Assembly: GCF_902833905.1 (NCBI RefSeq)
Contig: NZ_CADFGP010000024.1
Location: 52,411 to 116,410 of the forward strand
DNA: 64,000 nt
Reading direction: 5' to 3'
Origin: Paraburkholderia tuberum STM678
GTDB taxonomy: Bacteria > Pseudomonadota > Gammaproteobacteria > Burkholderiales > Burkholderiaceae
In this document: in pieces, positions 17,986 to 26,243 of the stretch
Layout: each line of letters begins with the position of its first letter
Numbering within the stretch: position 1 is the first letter of the stretch
Program-made: the position numbers and the translations under genes
Notes under the pieces: model-generated
Seen by the model: the letters and a program-made list of their open reading frames with translations, nothing else
Database searches by the model: none
What the model was told of the DNA's origin: nothing

Positions 17986-18101
17986 CGATACGACTGCTTG
18001 AAGAAAGCCATCACTCTTGTCGATTGGTTACGACTGGTTGGCAATCAAATTCCTCGCGGTGTGCAATCAGGCCGCGAAGCTCGGATAGGATGCGTACCAT
18101 C

Positions 18102-18677
18102 ATGAAGACACCTTTTTATCTCTCCACTCGTCGCGCGACGCTCGCTTCTTTGGCGGTGCTTGCGCTGCTCGGCGCGAACCTCGCGCACGCCGACGTCGAC
18201 CTCGCGAAAAGCAGCGTCATCGCCACGACCAAACAGATGAACGTGCCCGTCGACGGCAAGTTCAGAAAGTTCTCCGCGCAACTGAATTTCGATCCGGCGA
18301 AGCCTGCCGCGGGCAGCGCGAACGTGTCGATCGACACCGCGAGCTACGACCTCGGCGCCGACGACTACAACAAGCAGGCGCAAGGCAAGGAATGGTTCGA
18401 CAGCGGCGCCTTCCCGAGCGCGACCTTCGTGTCGAGCTCGATCGCGCCGGCTGGCGGCAACCAGTACAAGGTGACCGGCAAGCTGACGATCAAAGGCAAA
18501 TCGCAAACGGTCGTCGTGCCGGTCGTGATCGCGAGCCAGGGCGCCACGCAAACTTTCGACGGCTCGCTGCCGATCAAGCGCACGCAGTTCGACGTCGGCA
18601 CCGGCGAATGGAAAGACACGTCGGTGGTCGCCGACGAAGTCGTCATCAAATTTCATCTGGTCGCGGCGAAGAAATAA
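18102..18677 (+). CDS. YceI-family periplasmic lipid-binding protein (first copy)
   Basis: 191 residues. An N-terminal signal peptide ends near ANLAHA (about residue 31). The mature lipocalin-like YceI domain shows the family features SVIATTKQMNVPVDGKFRKF, a strand ending DWF-like (QGKEWFDSGAFPSATF), and KVTGKLTIKGKSQTVVVPV. Start chosen at MKTPFYLS; an ATG four codons earlier is the alternative. The family binds polyisoprenoids such as ubiquinone in a hydrophobic tunnel. Same operon as cytochrome b561 and a second YceI gene 48 bases downstream. Confidence 0.88.
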   Translation: MKTPFYLSTRRATLASLAVLALLGANLAHADVDLAKSSVIATTKQMNVPVDGKFRKFSAQLNFDPAKPAAGSANVSIDTASYDLGADDYNKQAQGKEWFDSGAFPSATFVSSSIAPAGGNQYKVTGKLTIKGKSQTVVVPVVIASQGATQTFDGSLPIKRTQFDVGTGEWKDTSVVADEVVIKFHLVAAKK

Positions 18678-18725
18678 CCCACCACGCCGCAGCACCGCCT
18701 TACCCTTCGACCTCTGGAGTCCAAC

Positions 18726-19307
18726 TTGAAGCAATCCTTCCTGCTCGCCGCCGGCGCGCTCGCCGCTGCATGCTCGTTCAACGCGATGGCCGCCGCCGAA
18801 ACCTACCTGCTCGATCCGACGCACACGTCGCCGAGCTTCGAGACCGACCACTTCGGCGGCCTGTCGATCTGGCGCGGCAAGTTCCAGAAAAGCAGCGGCA
18901 CCGTCGTGCTCGATCGCGCGGCGAAGACCGGCACGGTCGAGGCGACAATCGACATGACCTCGGTCGGCATCGGCAACGACAAGCTCAACGAGGAACTGGT
19001 CGGCGACAAGTTCTTCGACACCGCGAAGTTCCCGACCGCGACCTACAAGGGCACGCAGATCCGCTTCGACGGCGACAAGCCGGTCGAAGTGATCGGCACG
19101 CTGACGCTGCACGGCGTCACGAAACCGGTCAACCTGAAGATCGAATCGTTCAAGTGCATCCAGCACCCGATGCTGAAGCGCGAAGTGTGCGGCACCGAAT
19201 CGGTCGCGACGTTCAATCGCGACGATTTCGGCATCGACTTCGGCAAGGCGTACGGCTTCAACATGAAGACCACGCTGCATATCCAGGCCGAAGGCGTCAA
19301 GCAGTAA
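18726..19307 (+). CDS. YceI-family periplasmic lipid-binding protein (second copy)
   Basis: 193 residues with a signal peptide ending AMAAAE (about residue 22). Core family motifs: YLLDPTHTSPSFETDHFGG, SVGIGNDKLNEEL, KFFDTAKFPTATYKGT, GTLTLHGVTKPVNL, ATFNRDDFGIDFG. This is the canonical form; the upstream copy is more divergent. Two cysteines (KCIQHPMLKREVCG) could form a disulfide. Likely the isoprenoid carrier working with cytochrome b561. A strong GC hairpin follows the stop. Confidence 0.92.
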   Translation: MKQSFLLAAGALAAACSFNAMAAAETYLLDPTHTSPSFETDHFGGLSIWRGKFQKSSGTVVLDRAAKTGTVEATIDMTSVGIGNDKLNEELVGDKFFDTAKFPTATYKGTQIRFDGDKPVEVIGTLTLHGVTKPVNLKIESFKCIQHPMLKREVCGTESVATFNRDDFGIDFGKAYGFNMKTTLHIQAEGVKQ

Positions 19308-19315
19308 GCGCATCA

Positions 19316-19334
19316 CGCCCGGCACGGCCGGGCG
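19316..19334. terminator. Hairpin between convergent genes after yceI
   Basis: CGCCCGGC (19316-19323) and GCCGGGCG (19327-19334) form a perfect 8-bp stem with a 3-base loop, 8 bases after the yceI stop and 5 before the end of the EAL remnant. No U-tract. It probably acts as a bidirectional transcription barrier. Confidence 0.5.
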
Positions 19335-19339
19335 CCGAA

Positions 19340-19867
19340 CTACTGGATCGCGGGCTGCGCCGGCGCGTGCGACGCGCGGCGCGCCTCCAGCCATGCGACC
19401 AGTTCCTCGCGGCGCATGGCCTTCGCGAACAGCCAGCCCTGTCCGTACTGAACGCCTCGGCGCAGCAGATACTCGACCTGCTCGTCGCGCTCGATTCCCT
19501 CCGCCACGATCTCGACCCCTAATTCGTGCGCCATGTCGAGGATATGCGCCGCAACGATGCTCGACGCCGCCTGTTGGGCGATCGTGTCGACGAACGATTT
19601 GTCGATCTTCAGAGCGTCGATCATGAAAGTCTGCAAATAGGCGAGGTTCGAATAGCCGGTGCCGAAATCGTCGATATAGACCGGGTGGCCGGCGCTTCGG
19701 AAGGCCGCGATCGTCTGCCGGGTCGCATCGGCGTTCAGGCAACTGCGCTCGGTCGCTTCGATCCTGATCTGCGCGGGACGCAGGCCGGTTCCGGCGAGCC
19801 TCGCGGTGATCAGGTTAAGAAAGCGCGGCGTGCGCAGATCCTCGCCGCTCACGTTGAATCCGCTTTC
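19340..19867 (-). pseudogene. Truncated EAL-domain (c-di-GMP phosphodiesterase) fragment
   Basis: C-terminal two-thirds of an EAL domain: FNVSGEDLRTPRFL, then EATE, VYIDDFGTGYSNLAYLQ, ALKIDKSFV and VEIVAEGIERDEQ and GWLFAKAM. The N-terminal third with the E-A-L motif itself is missing: upstream of FNVSGEDL the frame meets a TGA at 19868-19870 and no homology continues beyond. A GTG at 19852 could start a 170-residue product, but it lacks the first metal-binding Glu and should not hydrolyse c-di-GMP. A remnant of a larger GGDEF/EAL protein left at a rearrangement point next to dinB. Confidence 0.85.
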
Positions 19868-19895
19868 TCAACAACGCGTTGAACGACACGCGTGC

Positions 19896-19912
19896 GGCCG
19901 GCCGCGCCGGCC
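19896..19912. other. GC-only perfect hairpin at the EAL-remnant/dinB junction
   Basis: GGCCGGC (19896-19902), loop CGC, GCCGGCC (19906-19912). It lies just beyond the break in the EAL gene and about 100 bases before dinB. It may mark the recombination junction or serve in the dinB leader; function not known. Confidence 0.4.
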
Positions 19913-20013
19913 CTGACCGGAGGCGAGCGCGGCAAGGTACCATTACGGGCTGGCGGCGTCGCGACGCGCGCCGTCACCGCTTTCGTTCATTGCCATCGCC
20001 CGCTTCAACTCCC

Positions 20014-21180
20014 ATGAATTCGCCAACCCGCCGCATCGCGCACCTCGACATGGACGCGTTTTACGCGTCCGTCGAGCTGCTGCGCTATCCGGAGTTGCGC
20101 GGGCGCGCGGTGGTGATCGGCGGCGGGCGCAACAGCGCGCCGCAGGTGCTCGAAGACGGCAGCAGGCGCTTCGCGAAGCTACGCGATTACGCGGGCCGCG
20201 GCGTCGTGACCACCTCGACCTACGAGGCGCGCGCGCTCGGCGTGTTTTCGGCGATGGGCATGATGAAGGCCGCCGCGCTCGCGCCCGACGCGATCCTGCT
20301 GCCGACCGACTTCGATTCATACCGCCACTACTCGCGTCTTTTCAAGGCCGCCGTCAGGACGTTCACGGACCGCATCGAGGATCGCGGCATCGACGAGATC
20401 TATATCGACCTGACCGACCTGGCGGGCGAACCAGCCGACATCGGCCGGCGCATCAAGGACGCCGTTCATCAGGCCACCGGTCTCACGTGTTCGATCTGCG
20501 TCGCGCCGAACAAGCTGCTCGCGAAGATCGGCTCCGAACTCGACAAGCCTGACGGCCTGACGATCCTCACGCCGGCCGATATACCGCTGCGCGTGTGGCC
20601 GCTGCAGGTACGCAAGGTCAACGGCATCGGCCCGAAGGCCGCGCAGAAGCTGACCACACTCGGCCTCGCGATGGTCGGCGATCTGGCCGCCGCCGACGCC
20701 GGGTTGTTACAGGACAACTTCGGGCGCAGCTATTCCGCCTGGCTGATGCAGGTCGCGCAAGGTCACGACGAGCGGCCCTTGGTGGTCGAATCGGAGCCGA
20801 AGTCGATCAGCCGCGAGACCACGTTCGAGCGCGATCTGCATCCGCGCCACGATCGACCGGCGTTATCGAGCGCGTTTACGGGGCTGTGCGTGCGTGTCGC
20901 CGACGATCTCGTGCGCAAGGGTTACGTGGGCCGCACGATCGGCATCAAGCTGCGCTACGACGACTTCCACACCGTCACGCGCGACCTGACGCTCGACGAA
21001 CCGACCGCCGACGCGAGCGAAATCCGCCGCGCGGCGACCGAATGTTTGCGACGCGTGGAGTTGAACCGCAAGCTGCGGCTATTGGGCGTGCGCATCAGCA
21101 CGCTGACGTCGGCCAGCGAACAGGCGCTGAAGCCGCGCCTGCCGGTTCAGGCCGACTTGCCTTTCGCGAGCGACGAATAG
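20014..21180 (+). CDS. dinB: DNA polymerase IV (Y-family translesion polymerase)
   Basis: 388 residues from MNSPTRRIAHLDMDAFYASVELL; the open frame upstream is unlike the family. Translesion polymerase of the SOS/damage response. Catalytic carboxylates: D in HLDMDAFYASVE, and the pair in DEIYIDLTDL. Palm/finger motif VVTTSTYEARALGVFSAM, helix-hairpin-helix thumb VNGIGPKAAQKLTTLG, and a little-finger domain about 240-370. No C-terminal beta-clamp motif of the QxDLF type is certain; QADLPF near the end is a plausible one. No SOS box was recognised upstream. The 3' end overlaps the convergent sensor kinase by 34 bases. Confidence 0.95.
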   Translation: MNSPTRRIAHLDMDAFYASVELLRYPELRGRAVVIGGGRNSAPQVLEDGSRRFAKLRDYAGRGVVTTSTYEARALGVFSAMGMMKAAALAPDAILLPTDFDSYRHYSRLFKAAVRTFTDRIEDRGIDEIYIDLTDLAGEPADIGRRIKDAVHQATGLTCSICVAPNKLLAKIGSELDKPDGLTILTPADIPLRVWPLQVRKVNGIGPKAAQKLTTLGLAMVGDLAAADAGLLQDNFGRSYSAWLMQVAQGHDERPLVVESEPKSISRETTFERDLHPRHDRPALSSAFTGLCVRVADDLVRKGYVGRTIGIKLRYDDFHTVTRDLTLDEPTADASEIRRAATECLRRVELNRKLRLLGVRISTLTSASEQALKPRLPVQADLPFASDE

Positions 21181-22619
21181 GCGCTGTCGCCGGCGACGCC
21201 GGTCGGGTTCGCACGCATGGCCGGCACGTCGCCTGACGTGGACAGCGCCGACGCCGCCACCGAAAACGAGAACGTGTTGACGCCGTTGGCGCTGTGCGCG
21301 GACACGGTGCCGCGATGCATCTCCGCGATCGCCTTCACGATCGCGAGCCCGAGCCCGTGGTTTTCGCGGCTATTGGTGCGCGAGACTTCCGCGCGATAGA
21401 AACGATCGAACAGATGTTCGAGCACGTCCGGCGCGATCGGCTCGCCAGGATTTGCCACGGCGACGCGCACCTGGTCGCGCATCGGTCCTTTCCCGCGCGC
21501 GATCGTCACGCTGATCGACGCGCCCGGCTCGCAATGCTGGATCGCGTTCATCAGCAGGTTCGTGCATGCGCGGCCGAATAGCGACCGGTTCACGCGCGCG
21601 AACGCATCGCCGTGCAACTGCGCATGCACGTGCGCCTCTTCGAGCGGAATCTCCAGAAACTCGAGCGTATGCGCGAGTTCCGCCGCGAGCGACACCTCGA
21701 CGAGCCCCGTCGCGCGTTCGCCCTGATCGGCGCGCGCGAGGAACAGCATGTCGTTGATGATCGTGCGCATCCGCTCGAATTCTTCGAGATTCGATTGCAG
21801 CGTGTGGCGCAGATCGTCGACCGAGCGGTTGCGGGTCAGCGCGACCTCGGTCTGGCCGATCAGGATCGTGACCGGCGTGCGCAGTTCATGCGCGACGTCC
21901 GCGTTGAACGATTCGAGCCGGCCGTAGGCGCCGTCGAGCCGTTCGAGCGCGCCGTTGAACGAGTTCGCGAGGTCGTTCAGTTCGAGCGGCAGCGACGCGG
22001 TGTTCAGGCGCTGCGAGCGGTTGTTCGGGCTGACCGCCGATGCGTCGCGCGTCAGACGCGTGAGCGGTGCGAGACCGATGCGCGTGACCGAGTAGCTGAG
22101 CAGCAGCACCGCGAGGCTGCCGAGCGCGGACAACGCCGCGAGCGCCGAGCCGAACACGCGCATCGTGCGCAGGTTCGGTGAATAGCTCGACGCGACCTGC
22201 AACTGCACCGGCGGCCGCGCGGCGTTGGCGGGCAAGCTCACCGTCGAGGTCAGCATGTCGGGGCCGCCGCCCGCCGGCGCGATGCGCGCATAGCCGCCCG
22301 GCCAGCTCTTCGTGACGGTGCCCTGCACCGGCGAGCCGAAGTGATAGCTCGGGTCCGCGCTCGTCACCGAGTACACGGTGCTGCCGTCGTGCGGCGTCAT
22401 GTCGGTGAGTTTTTCGCGGCACATCCGCCATTTTTCGGGCGTCACCGCGTGATAGACGATGATGCGCGCGATTTGCGTGCGATCGTCGAGCGACTCGCGC
22501 AGATGATGTTCGAGCTGCGTGCGCAGCACCAGAAAGAGCCCCGTGCCGACGAGCGTAAACACGAACAGCGCGACCAGCGCGAACATCGACGCGAGACGGC
22601 GGGCAATCGAACGGTTCAT
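21147..22619 (-). CDS. Heavy-metal-type (CusS/IrlS-like) sensor histidine kinase
   Basis: 490 residues. TM1 about 9-31, periplasmic domain to about 185, TM2 about 188-210 (LAALSALGSLAVLLLSYSV), HAMP, H-box AHELRTPVTILIGQTE, N-box NLLMNAIQHC, G-box ENHGLGLAIVKAI. The layout and the H-box/HGLGLAI pattern match the CusS/IrlS group. Start is ATG of MNRSIARRLASMF, overlapping the regulator by 4 bases. Last gene of the pump operon, so it probably senses a pump substrate and activates the operon through its partner. The metal-type family name does not prove a metal signal: the pump itself is of the hydrophobic/amphiphilic drug type. Confidence 0.88.
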   Translation of the reverse strand: MNRSIARRLASMFALVALFVFTLVGTGLFLVLRTQLEHHLRESLDDRTQIARIIVYHAVTPEKWRMCREKLTDMTPHDGSTVYSVTSADPSYHFGSPVQGTVTKSWPGGYARIAPAGGGPDMLTSTVSLPANAARPPVQLQVASSYSPNLRTMRVFGSALAALSALGSLAVLLLSYSVTRIGLAPLTRLTRDASAVSPNNRSQRLNTASLPLELNDLANSFNGALERLDGAYGRLESFNADVAHELRTPVTILIGQTEVALTRNRSVDDLRHTLQSNLEEFERMRTIINDMLFLARADQGERATGLVEVSLAAELAHTLEFLEIPLEEAHVHAQLHGDAFARVNRSLFGRACTNLLMNAIQHCEPGASISVTIARGKGPMRDQVRVAVANPGEPIAPDVLEHLFDRFYRAEVSRTNSRENHGLGLAIVKAIAEMHRGTVSAHSANGVNTFSFSVAASALSTSGDVPAMRANPTGVAGDSAYSSLAKGKSA

Positions 22620-23302
22620 GATGTCTCGGCCTCTTCGCGCACTTCGAGCACGTAGCCCATGCCGCGCACCGTGTGCAGCAGCTTCGACGGGAACGGGCCG
22701 TCGAGCTTCGCGCGCAGCCGCTTGATCGCGGTCTCGACGACGTTCGTATGGCTGTCGAAGTTGACGTCCCACACGAGTTCGGTGATCGCGGTCTTCGACA
22801 GAATGTCGCCCTGACGGCGCGCGAGCACGCTGAGCAGTTGAAACTCTTTGGCGGTCAGGTCGAGGCGTACGCCGTCGCGCGTCGCGCGGCGGCCGATTAG
22901 ATCGACGAACAGATCGCCGACGGAAATCAACGTGGACTCCTGCGAACGCGTGCGGCGCGCGAGCGCGTGCAGACGCTCGACCAGTTCGAGGAACGAGAAC
23001 GGTTTGGTCAGGTAGTCGTCCGCGCCTTCGCGCAGGCCGCGCACGCGGTCGTTCACGTGATCGCGCGCGGTCAGCATGATGACCGGCGTCGACTTGCGCA
23101 TGCGCAGCGCCTTCAGCACGCTGAAGCCGTCGCGCTTAGGCAGCATCACGTCGAGGACGATCACGTCGTAATCGAATTCGGTGGCCAGATGCATGCCTTC
23201 CTCGCCGTCGAGCGCGACATCGACGACCCAGCCCTGCTCTGTCAAACCGGAGCGCAGGTAGTCCACCACCTTGTGCTCGTCTTCAACGATCAGCAATTTC
23301 AT
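22616..23302 (-). CDS. OmpR-family response regulator (IrlR/CusR-like)
   Basis: 228 residues from MKLLIVEDEHKVVDYLRSGL; an upstream in-frame start would add unrelated residues. Receiver: acidic pair VEDE, phospho-Asp in DVIVLDVMLPKRDG, Lys in DDYLTKPFSF. Winged helix about 130-222 (DLTAKEFQLLSVLARRQGDI, ETAIKRLRAKLDG, HTVRGMGYVLE). Coupled by ATGA overlap to the kinase. It lies 105 bases downstream of the outer-membrane channel gene on the same strand, giving the order pump-adaptor-channel-regulator-kinase. Two repeated palindromes at about 29.7 kb upstream of the pump are candidate binding sites. Confidence 0.92.
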   Translation of the reverse strand: MKLLIVEDEHKVVDYLRSGLTEQGWVVDVALDGEEGMHLATEFDYDVIVLDVMLPKRDGFSVLKALRMRKSTPVIMLTARDHVNDRVRGLREGADDYLTKPFSFLELVERLHALARRTRSQESTLISVGDLFVDLIGRRATRDGVRLDLTAKEFQLLSVLARRQGDILSKTAITELVWDVNFDSHTNVVETAIKRLRAKLDGPFPSKLLHTVRGMGYVLEVREEAETS

Positions 23303-23407
23303 CCGCGTCCCCATGCCACGTTTGGCGGTCAACTGTCCATTATACGAAACGCCCCTAATGCCTCGCGCCGATCCCACTCCCTCGGCATGGAAGCTCTGCC
23401 GGGCGAT

Positions 23408-24994
23408 TCAGTGTGCAGGAGCCGGCATCTCCCTCTGCTGCGCGCCGCCGGCTGGCGCTTGCTGCGGCGATGCCGTAGCACTGGCGACGTTCGCTGTCGC
23501 GTTCGTACGGGTAGCCTCGTTCCCGGCCATTGCGCCACCTTGCGCGCCGCCCTCCCAGCCGCCGCCGAGCGCCTTCACGAGCGCCACCGACAGCGTCAAC
23601 TGCTGGCCGTGAATCTGCACGTCCGTGCGCTCGTTGGTCAGCAGCGACTCCTGCGCGTCGATCACGTTCAGATACGCGACGAGGCCGCCCGAATAGCGAT
23701 CGTTCGCGAGCGACAGCAGCCGCTGCGCGTCCTCGACCGCCTCGCGCGACTGCTTCGCCGCGCCGTCGAGCACCGACAGTCCTGTGATGCCGTCCTGTAC
23801 CTGCTGGAACGCGCTCAGCACGGTCTGCCGATAATTCGCCTCGGTCGCCTTGTAGCCCGCGCTCGCGTACTGGACGTTGGCCGCGCGCCGGCCGCCGTCG
23901 AAGATCACTTGACCGACCGTCGCGCCGAGCGTCCACATCAGCGTCGGCGCGCTCAGCAGATTGGCGAACTCGGTGCTCTCCCAGCCGATGCCCGGCGTCA
24001 GCGTGAGGCTCGGGAAGAACGCCGCCTTGGCCACGCCGATCTGCGCGTTGGCCGCCGCCATCGCACGTTCCGCCGAGGCGACGTCGGGACGCCTTTGCAG
24101 CACGTCGCTCGGCACGCCGAGCGGTACGGTCGGCGCCTTGATGTCGAGTACCTTCGGCTCGATCGCGAACTGCGGTGCCGGCACGCCGACCAGCGCGGCG
24201 ATCGCATGCTCGAACTGCGCGCGCTGATTGAGCAGCAGTTGCGCCTGCACGCGCGTCGAATCGAGCTGCGATTTCTGCTGCAGCACGTCGAGGCCCGATA
24301 CCGAACCGAGATCGTGCTCGGTGTTCACGTAGTCGAGCGCTTTCTGCTGCAGCTTCACCGACTGGTTCAGCACGTCGATCTCGCGGTCGAGCTCACGCAG
24401 CGAGAAGTAGTCGGTGGCGAGGTCGGTCGTCAGCACGAGGCGCGCGTTCGCGAGATCGTCCGCCGACTGTTCGGCCGACGCCTGCGCGCCCTCGACCTGA
24501 CGACGGATGCGGCCGAACAGATCGGTGTCGTAGCTGATCGTCGGCCCGAGCTGGAGGTTGTTCTGCACCGTCGATTCGGTCGGCGTCGCGTAGTTCGTCA
24601 GCGGCCGGTCGTGCGAAATACGGAAGCGCGAGGCCTGTGCGTTGAAATCGACTTCCGGCACGCGCTGCGCGCTGGTGTTCGCGAGCGTCGCCTTCGCCTG
24701 CTCGTAGTGCGCGCTCGCCGCGGCGAGCGTCTGGTTCTGCGCGAGTGCCTGGGTTTCGAGCGTCGCGAGCGTCGGGTCGGCGAAGCCCGTCCACCAGTCC
24801 GGCGCGATCGGCGCATGCGACGGCGCGGCGACGCGCCAGAACGAATCGGTGTGCCATTCGGGCGGCACTTCGGCCTGCGGCCGCTGATAGTCCGGGCCGA
24901 CCGTGCACGCGGCGAGCAGCGCCGCGCCGGCGCACGCGCTCAGCGCGGTGAAGACAGTGCCACGCGTACGCGCCTGGCGTGAAGCCGCGAACAT
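23408..24994 (-). CDS. RND efflux outer-membrane lipoprotein (NodT/OprM family)
   Basis: TolC-like channel of a tripartite pump, 528 residues. A lipobox LLAACTVGPDY (Cys at about 30) predicts acylation and outer-membrane anchoring. The two OEP repeats are visible as long helical stretches rich in Ala/Gln, with family motifs PPEWHTDSFW, WWTGFADPTL, RRPDVASAERAMAAANAQIGVAKAAFFP and SYRQTVL-like (NYRQTVLSAFQQVQD). The last 50 residues are an Ala/Gly/Thr-rich tail. The start codon overlaps the adaptor stop (TGATG), so it is translationally coupled. Confidence 0.93.
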   Translation of the reverse strand: MFAASRQARTRGTVFTALSACAGAALLAACTVGPDYQRPQAEVPPEWHTDSFWRVAAPSHAPIAPDWWTGFADPTLATLETQALAQNQTLAAASAHYEQAKATLANTSAQRVPEVDFNAQASRFRISHDRPLTNYATPTESTVQNNLQLGPTISYDTDLFGRIRRQVEGAQASAEQSADDLANARLVLTTDLATDYFSLRELDREIDVLNQSVKLQQKALDYVNTEHDLGSVSGLDVLQQKSQLDSTRVQAQLLLNQRAQFEHAIAALVGVPAPQFAIEPKVLDIKAPTVPLGVPSDVLQRRPDVASAERAMAAANAQIGVAKAAFFPSLTLTPGIGWESTEFANLLSAPTLMWTLGATVGQVIFDGGRRAANVQYASAGYKATEANYRQTVLSAFQQVQDGITGLSVLDGAAKQSREAVEDAQRLLSLANDRYSGGLVAYLNVIDAQESLLTNERTDVQIHGQQLTLSVALVKALGGGWEGGAQGGAMAGNEATRTNATANVASATASPQQAPAGGAQQREMPAPAH

Positions 24995-26220
24995 CACGAC
25001 GCCCCCTTGCCGTTCTTCTGCAGCGGCTGCACCTGCACGTGATCGCCATCGGCAATCGAATCGCTCGGGTTGACGATGATGCGATCGCTCGGCGAGATAC
25101 CGCTTTCGATTTCGAGCTGCTGTCCGAGGTCCACCGCGATCACGACCTTGCGCAGGCTCACGTTGCCCTTTGCATCGACGACCGCGAGGCGCGGACCCTC
25201 CGCGCGAAACAGCAGCGCGTTGCCTGGCACCGTGAGACGCGCATGCGCGGCGGCCGGCACCGCGACCTGCACGTACGCGCCGGGGCGCAGCTTGTCGTCG
25301 GGATTCGGCAGCGTCACTTCGATCTGCAACGAGCGCGTGGGTACGTCGATCGCGCCAGAAATATGCGTGATCTTGCCGTTGAACTGCTGGCCCGGCAGCT
25401 CGGCCTGCGTGACCACGACCTTCTGCCCGACCGCGACGTTCTGCGCGTAGGCCTGCGGCAACTGCACATAGACGCGCAACGGGTCCGATTGAGCAAGCGC
25501 GAACAACGCACGGCTCGTGCCGCTGCCCGCGTCGATCAGATCGCCGACGTCGACGTTGCGCTGCGTGACTACGCCGGTAAACGGCGCGACGATCCGCTTG
25601 AACGATTCGAGCTGCTGCAGACGCTTGACGTTCGCATCGGCGGCCGCGAGATTCGCGAGGTCCTGCGTGTACGTGCTTTGCCGTTCGTCGAGCTCCTGCT
25701 GCGACACCGCATCGCGCTGGCGCAGCTGCTGCCAGCGTTCCAGCGAGGTCTTCGCGAGCGCGAGGCTCGAATTGATCTGCTGACGCTGTGCCAGAGCCTG
25801 CGCGAGTTCCTGGTCGATTTCCGGCGTATCGAGCTCGGCGAGCAGTTGCCCCTGCTTCACGTGGGTGCCGATGTCGGCGTACCAGTGCAGCAGATAGCCG
25901 GTCGCGCGTGCGTAGATCGGCGACTCGACATAGCCGCGCAGCGTGCCCGGCAGCAGCGTGTCGCCGCCGCCCTCGGTCTGGGTCGGCGTGACGACGTTCA
26001 CGTACTGCGTGGCGTTCTGCTGCGCGATCGCCGCGACTTCGCGGTTTTGCAGCACGTTCGCGATCACGGTGCGAAGTGTGCCTGCCACGAGCAGCACGAG
26101 CACGATCACGACGGCGATCTTCGCGCGCTTCCATTCGCGATGGCGCGGCGGCAGCCGGTGCTCTCCTTCTTCGGTTTCCCGCGCGGGGATCGCTAGCGAT
26201 GCATGAGTTTTTTCGGTCAT
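24994..26220 (-). CDS. RND pump periplasmic adaptor (membrane-fusion protein)
   Basis: 408 residues from ATG of MTEKTHASLAIPARE; a TTG three codons upstream is less likely. One N-terminal transmembrane anchor (KIAVVIVLVLLVAGTLRTVI, about 35-55). Lipoyl half-motif GYVESPIYARATGYLLHWYADIGTHVKQGQLLAELDTPE, a long coiled hairpin about 120-190, second half-motif RIVAPFTGVVTQRNVDVGDLID, then beta-barrel domain. It bridges the inner-membrane RND protein and the outer-membrane channel. Encoded 23 bases downstream of the pump gene and overlapping the channel gene by one base. Confidence 0.93.
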   Translation of the reverse strand: MTEKTHASLAIPARETEEGEHRLPPRHREWKRAKIAVVIVLVLLVAGTLRTVIANVLQNREVAAIAQQNATQYVNVVTPTQTEGGGDTLLPGTLRGYVESPIYARATGYLLHWYADIGTHVKQGQLLAELDTPEIDQELAQALAQRQQINSSLALAKTSLERWQQLRQRDAVSQQELDERQSTYTQDLANLAAADANVKRLQQLESFKRIVAPFTGVVTQRNVDVGDLIDAGSGTSRALFALAQSDPLRVYVQLPQAYAQNVAVGQKVVVTQAELPGQQFNGKITHISGAIDVPTRSLQIEVTLPNPDDKLRPGAYVQVAVPAAAHARLTVPGNALLFRAEGPRLAVVDAKGNVSLRKVVIAVDLGQQLEIESGISPSDRIIVNPSDSIADGDHVQVQPLQKNGKGAS

Positions 26221-26243
26221 CTCAGTCAACCATCGTTTAACTT

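Noticed and set aside
18045..19742. A 565-codon minus-strand frame opposite the YceI genes
   Set aside because: Shadow of two clearly coded YceI proteins that carry signal peptides on the plus strand.
22967..24982. A 671-codon plus-strand frame opposite the regulator and channel genes
   Set aside because: Spans two genes on the other strand and has shadow composition.
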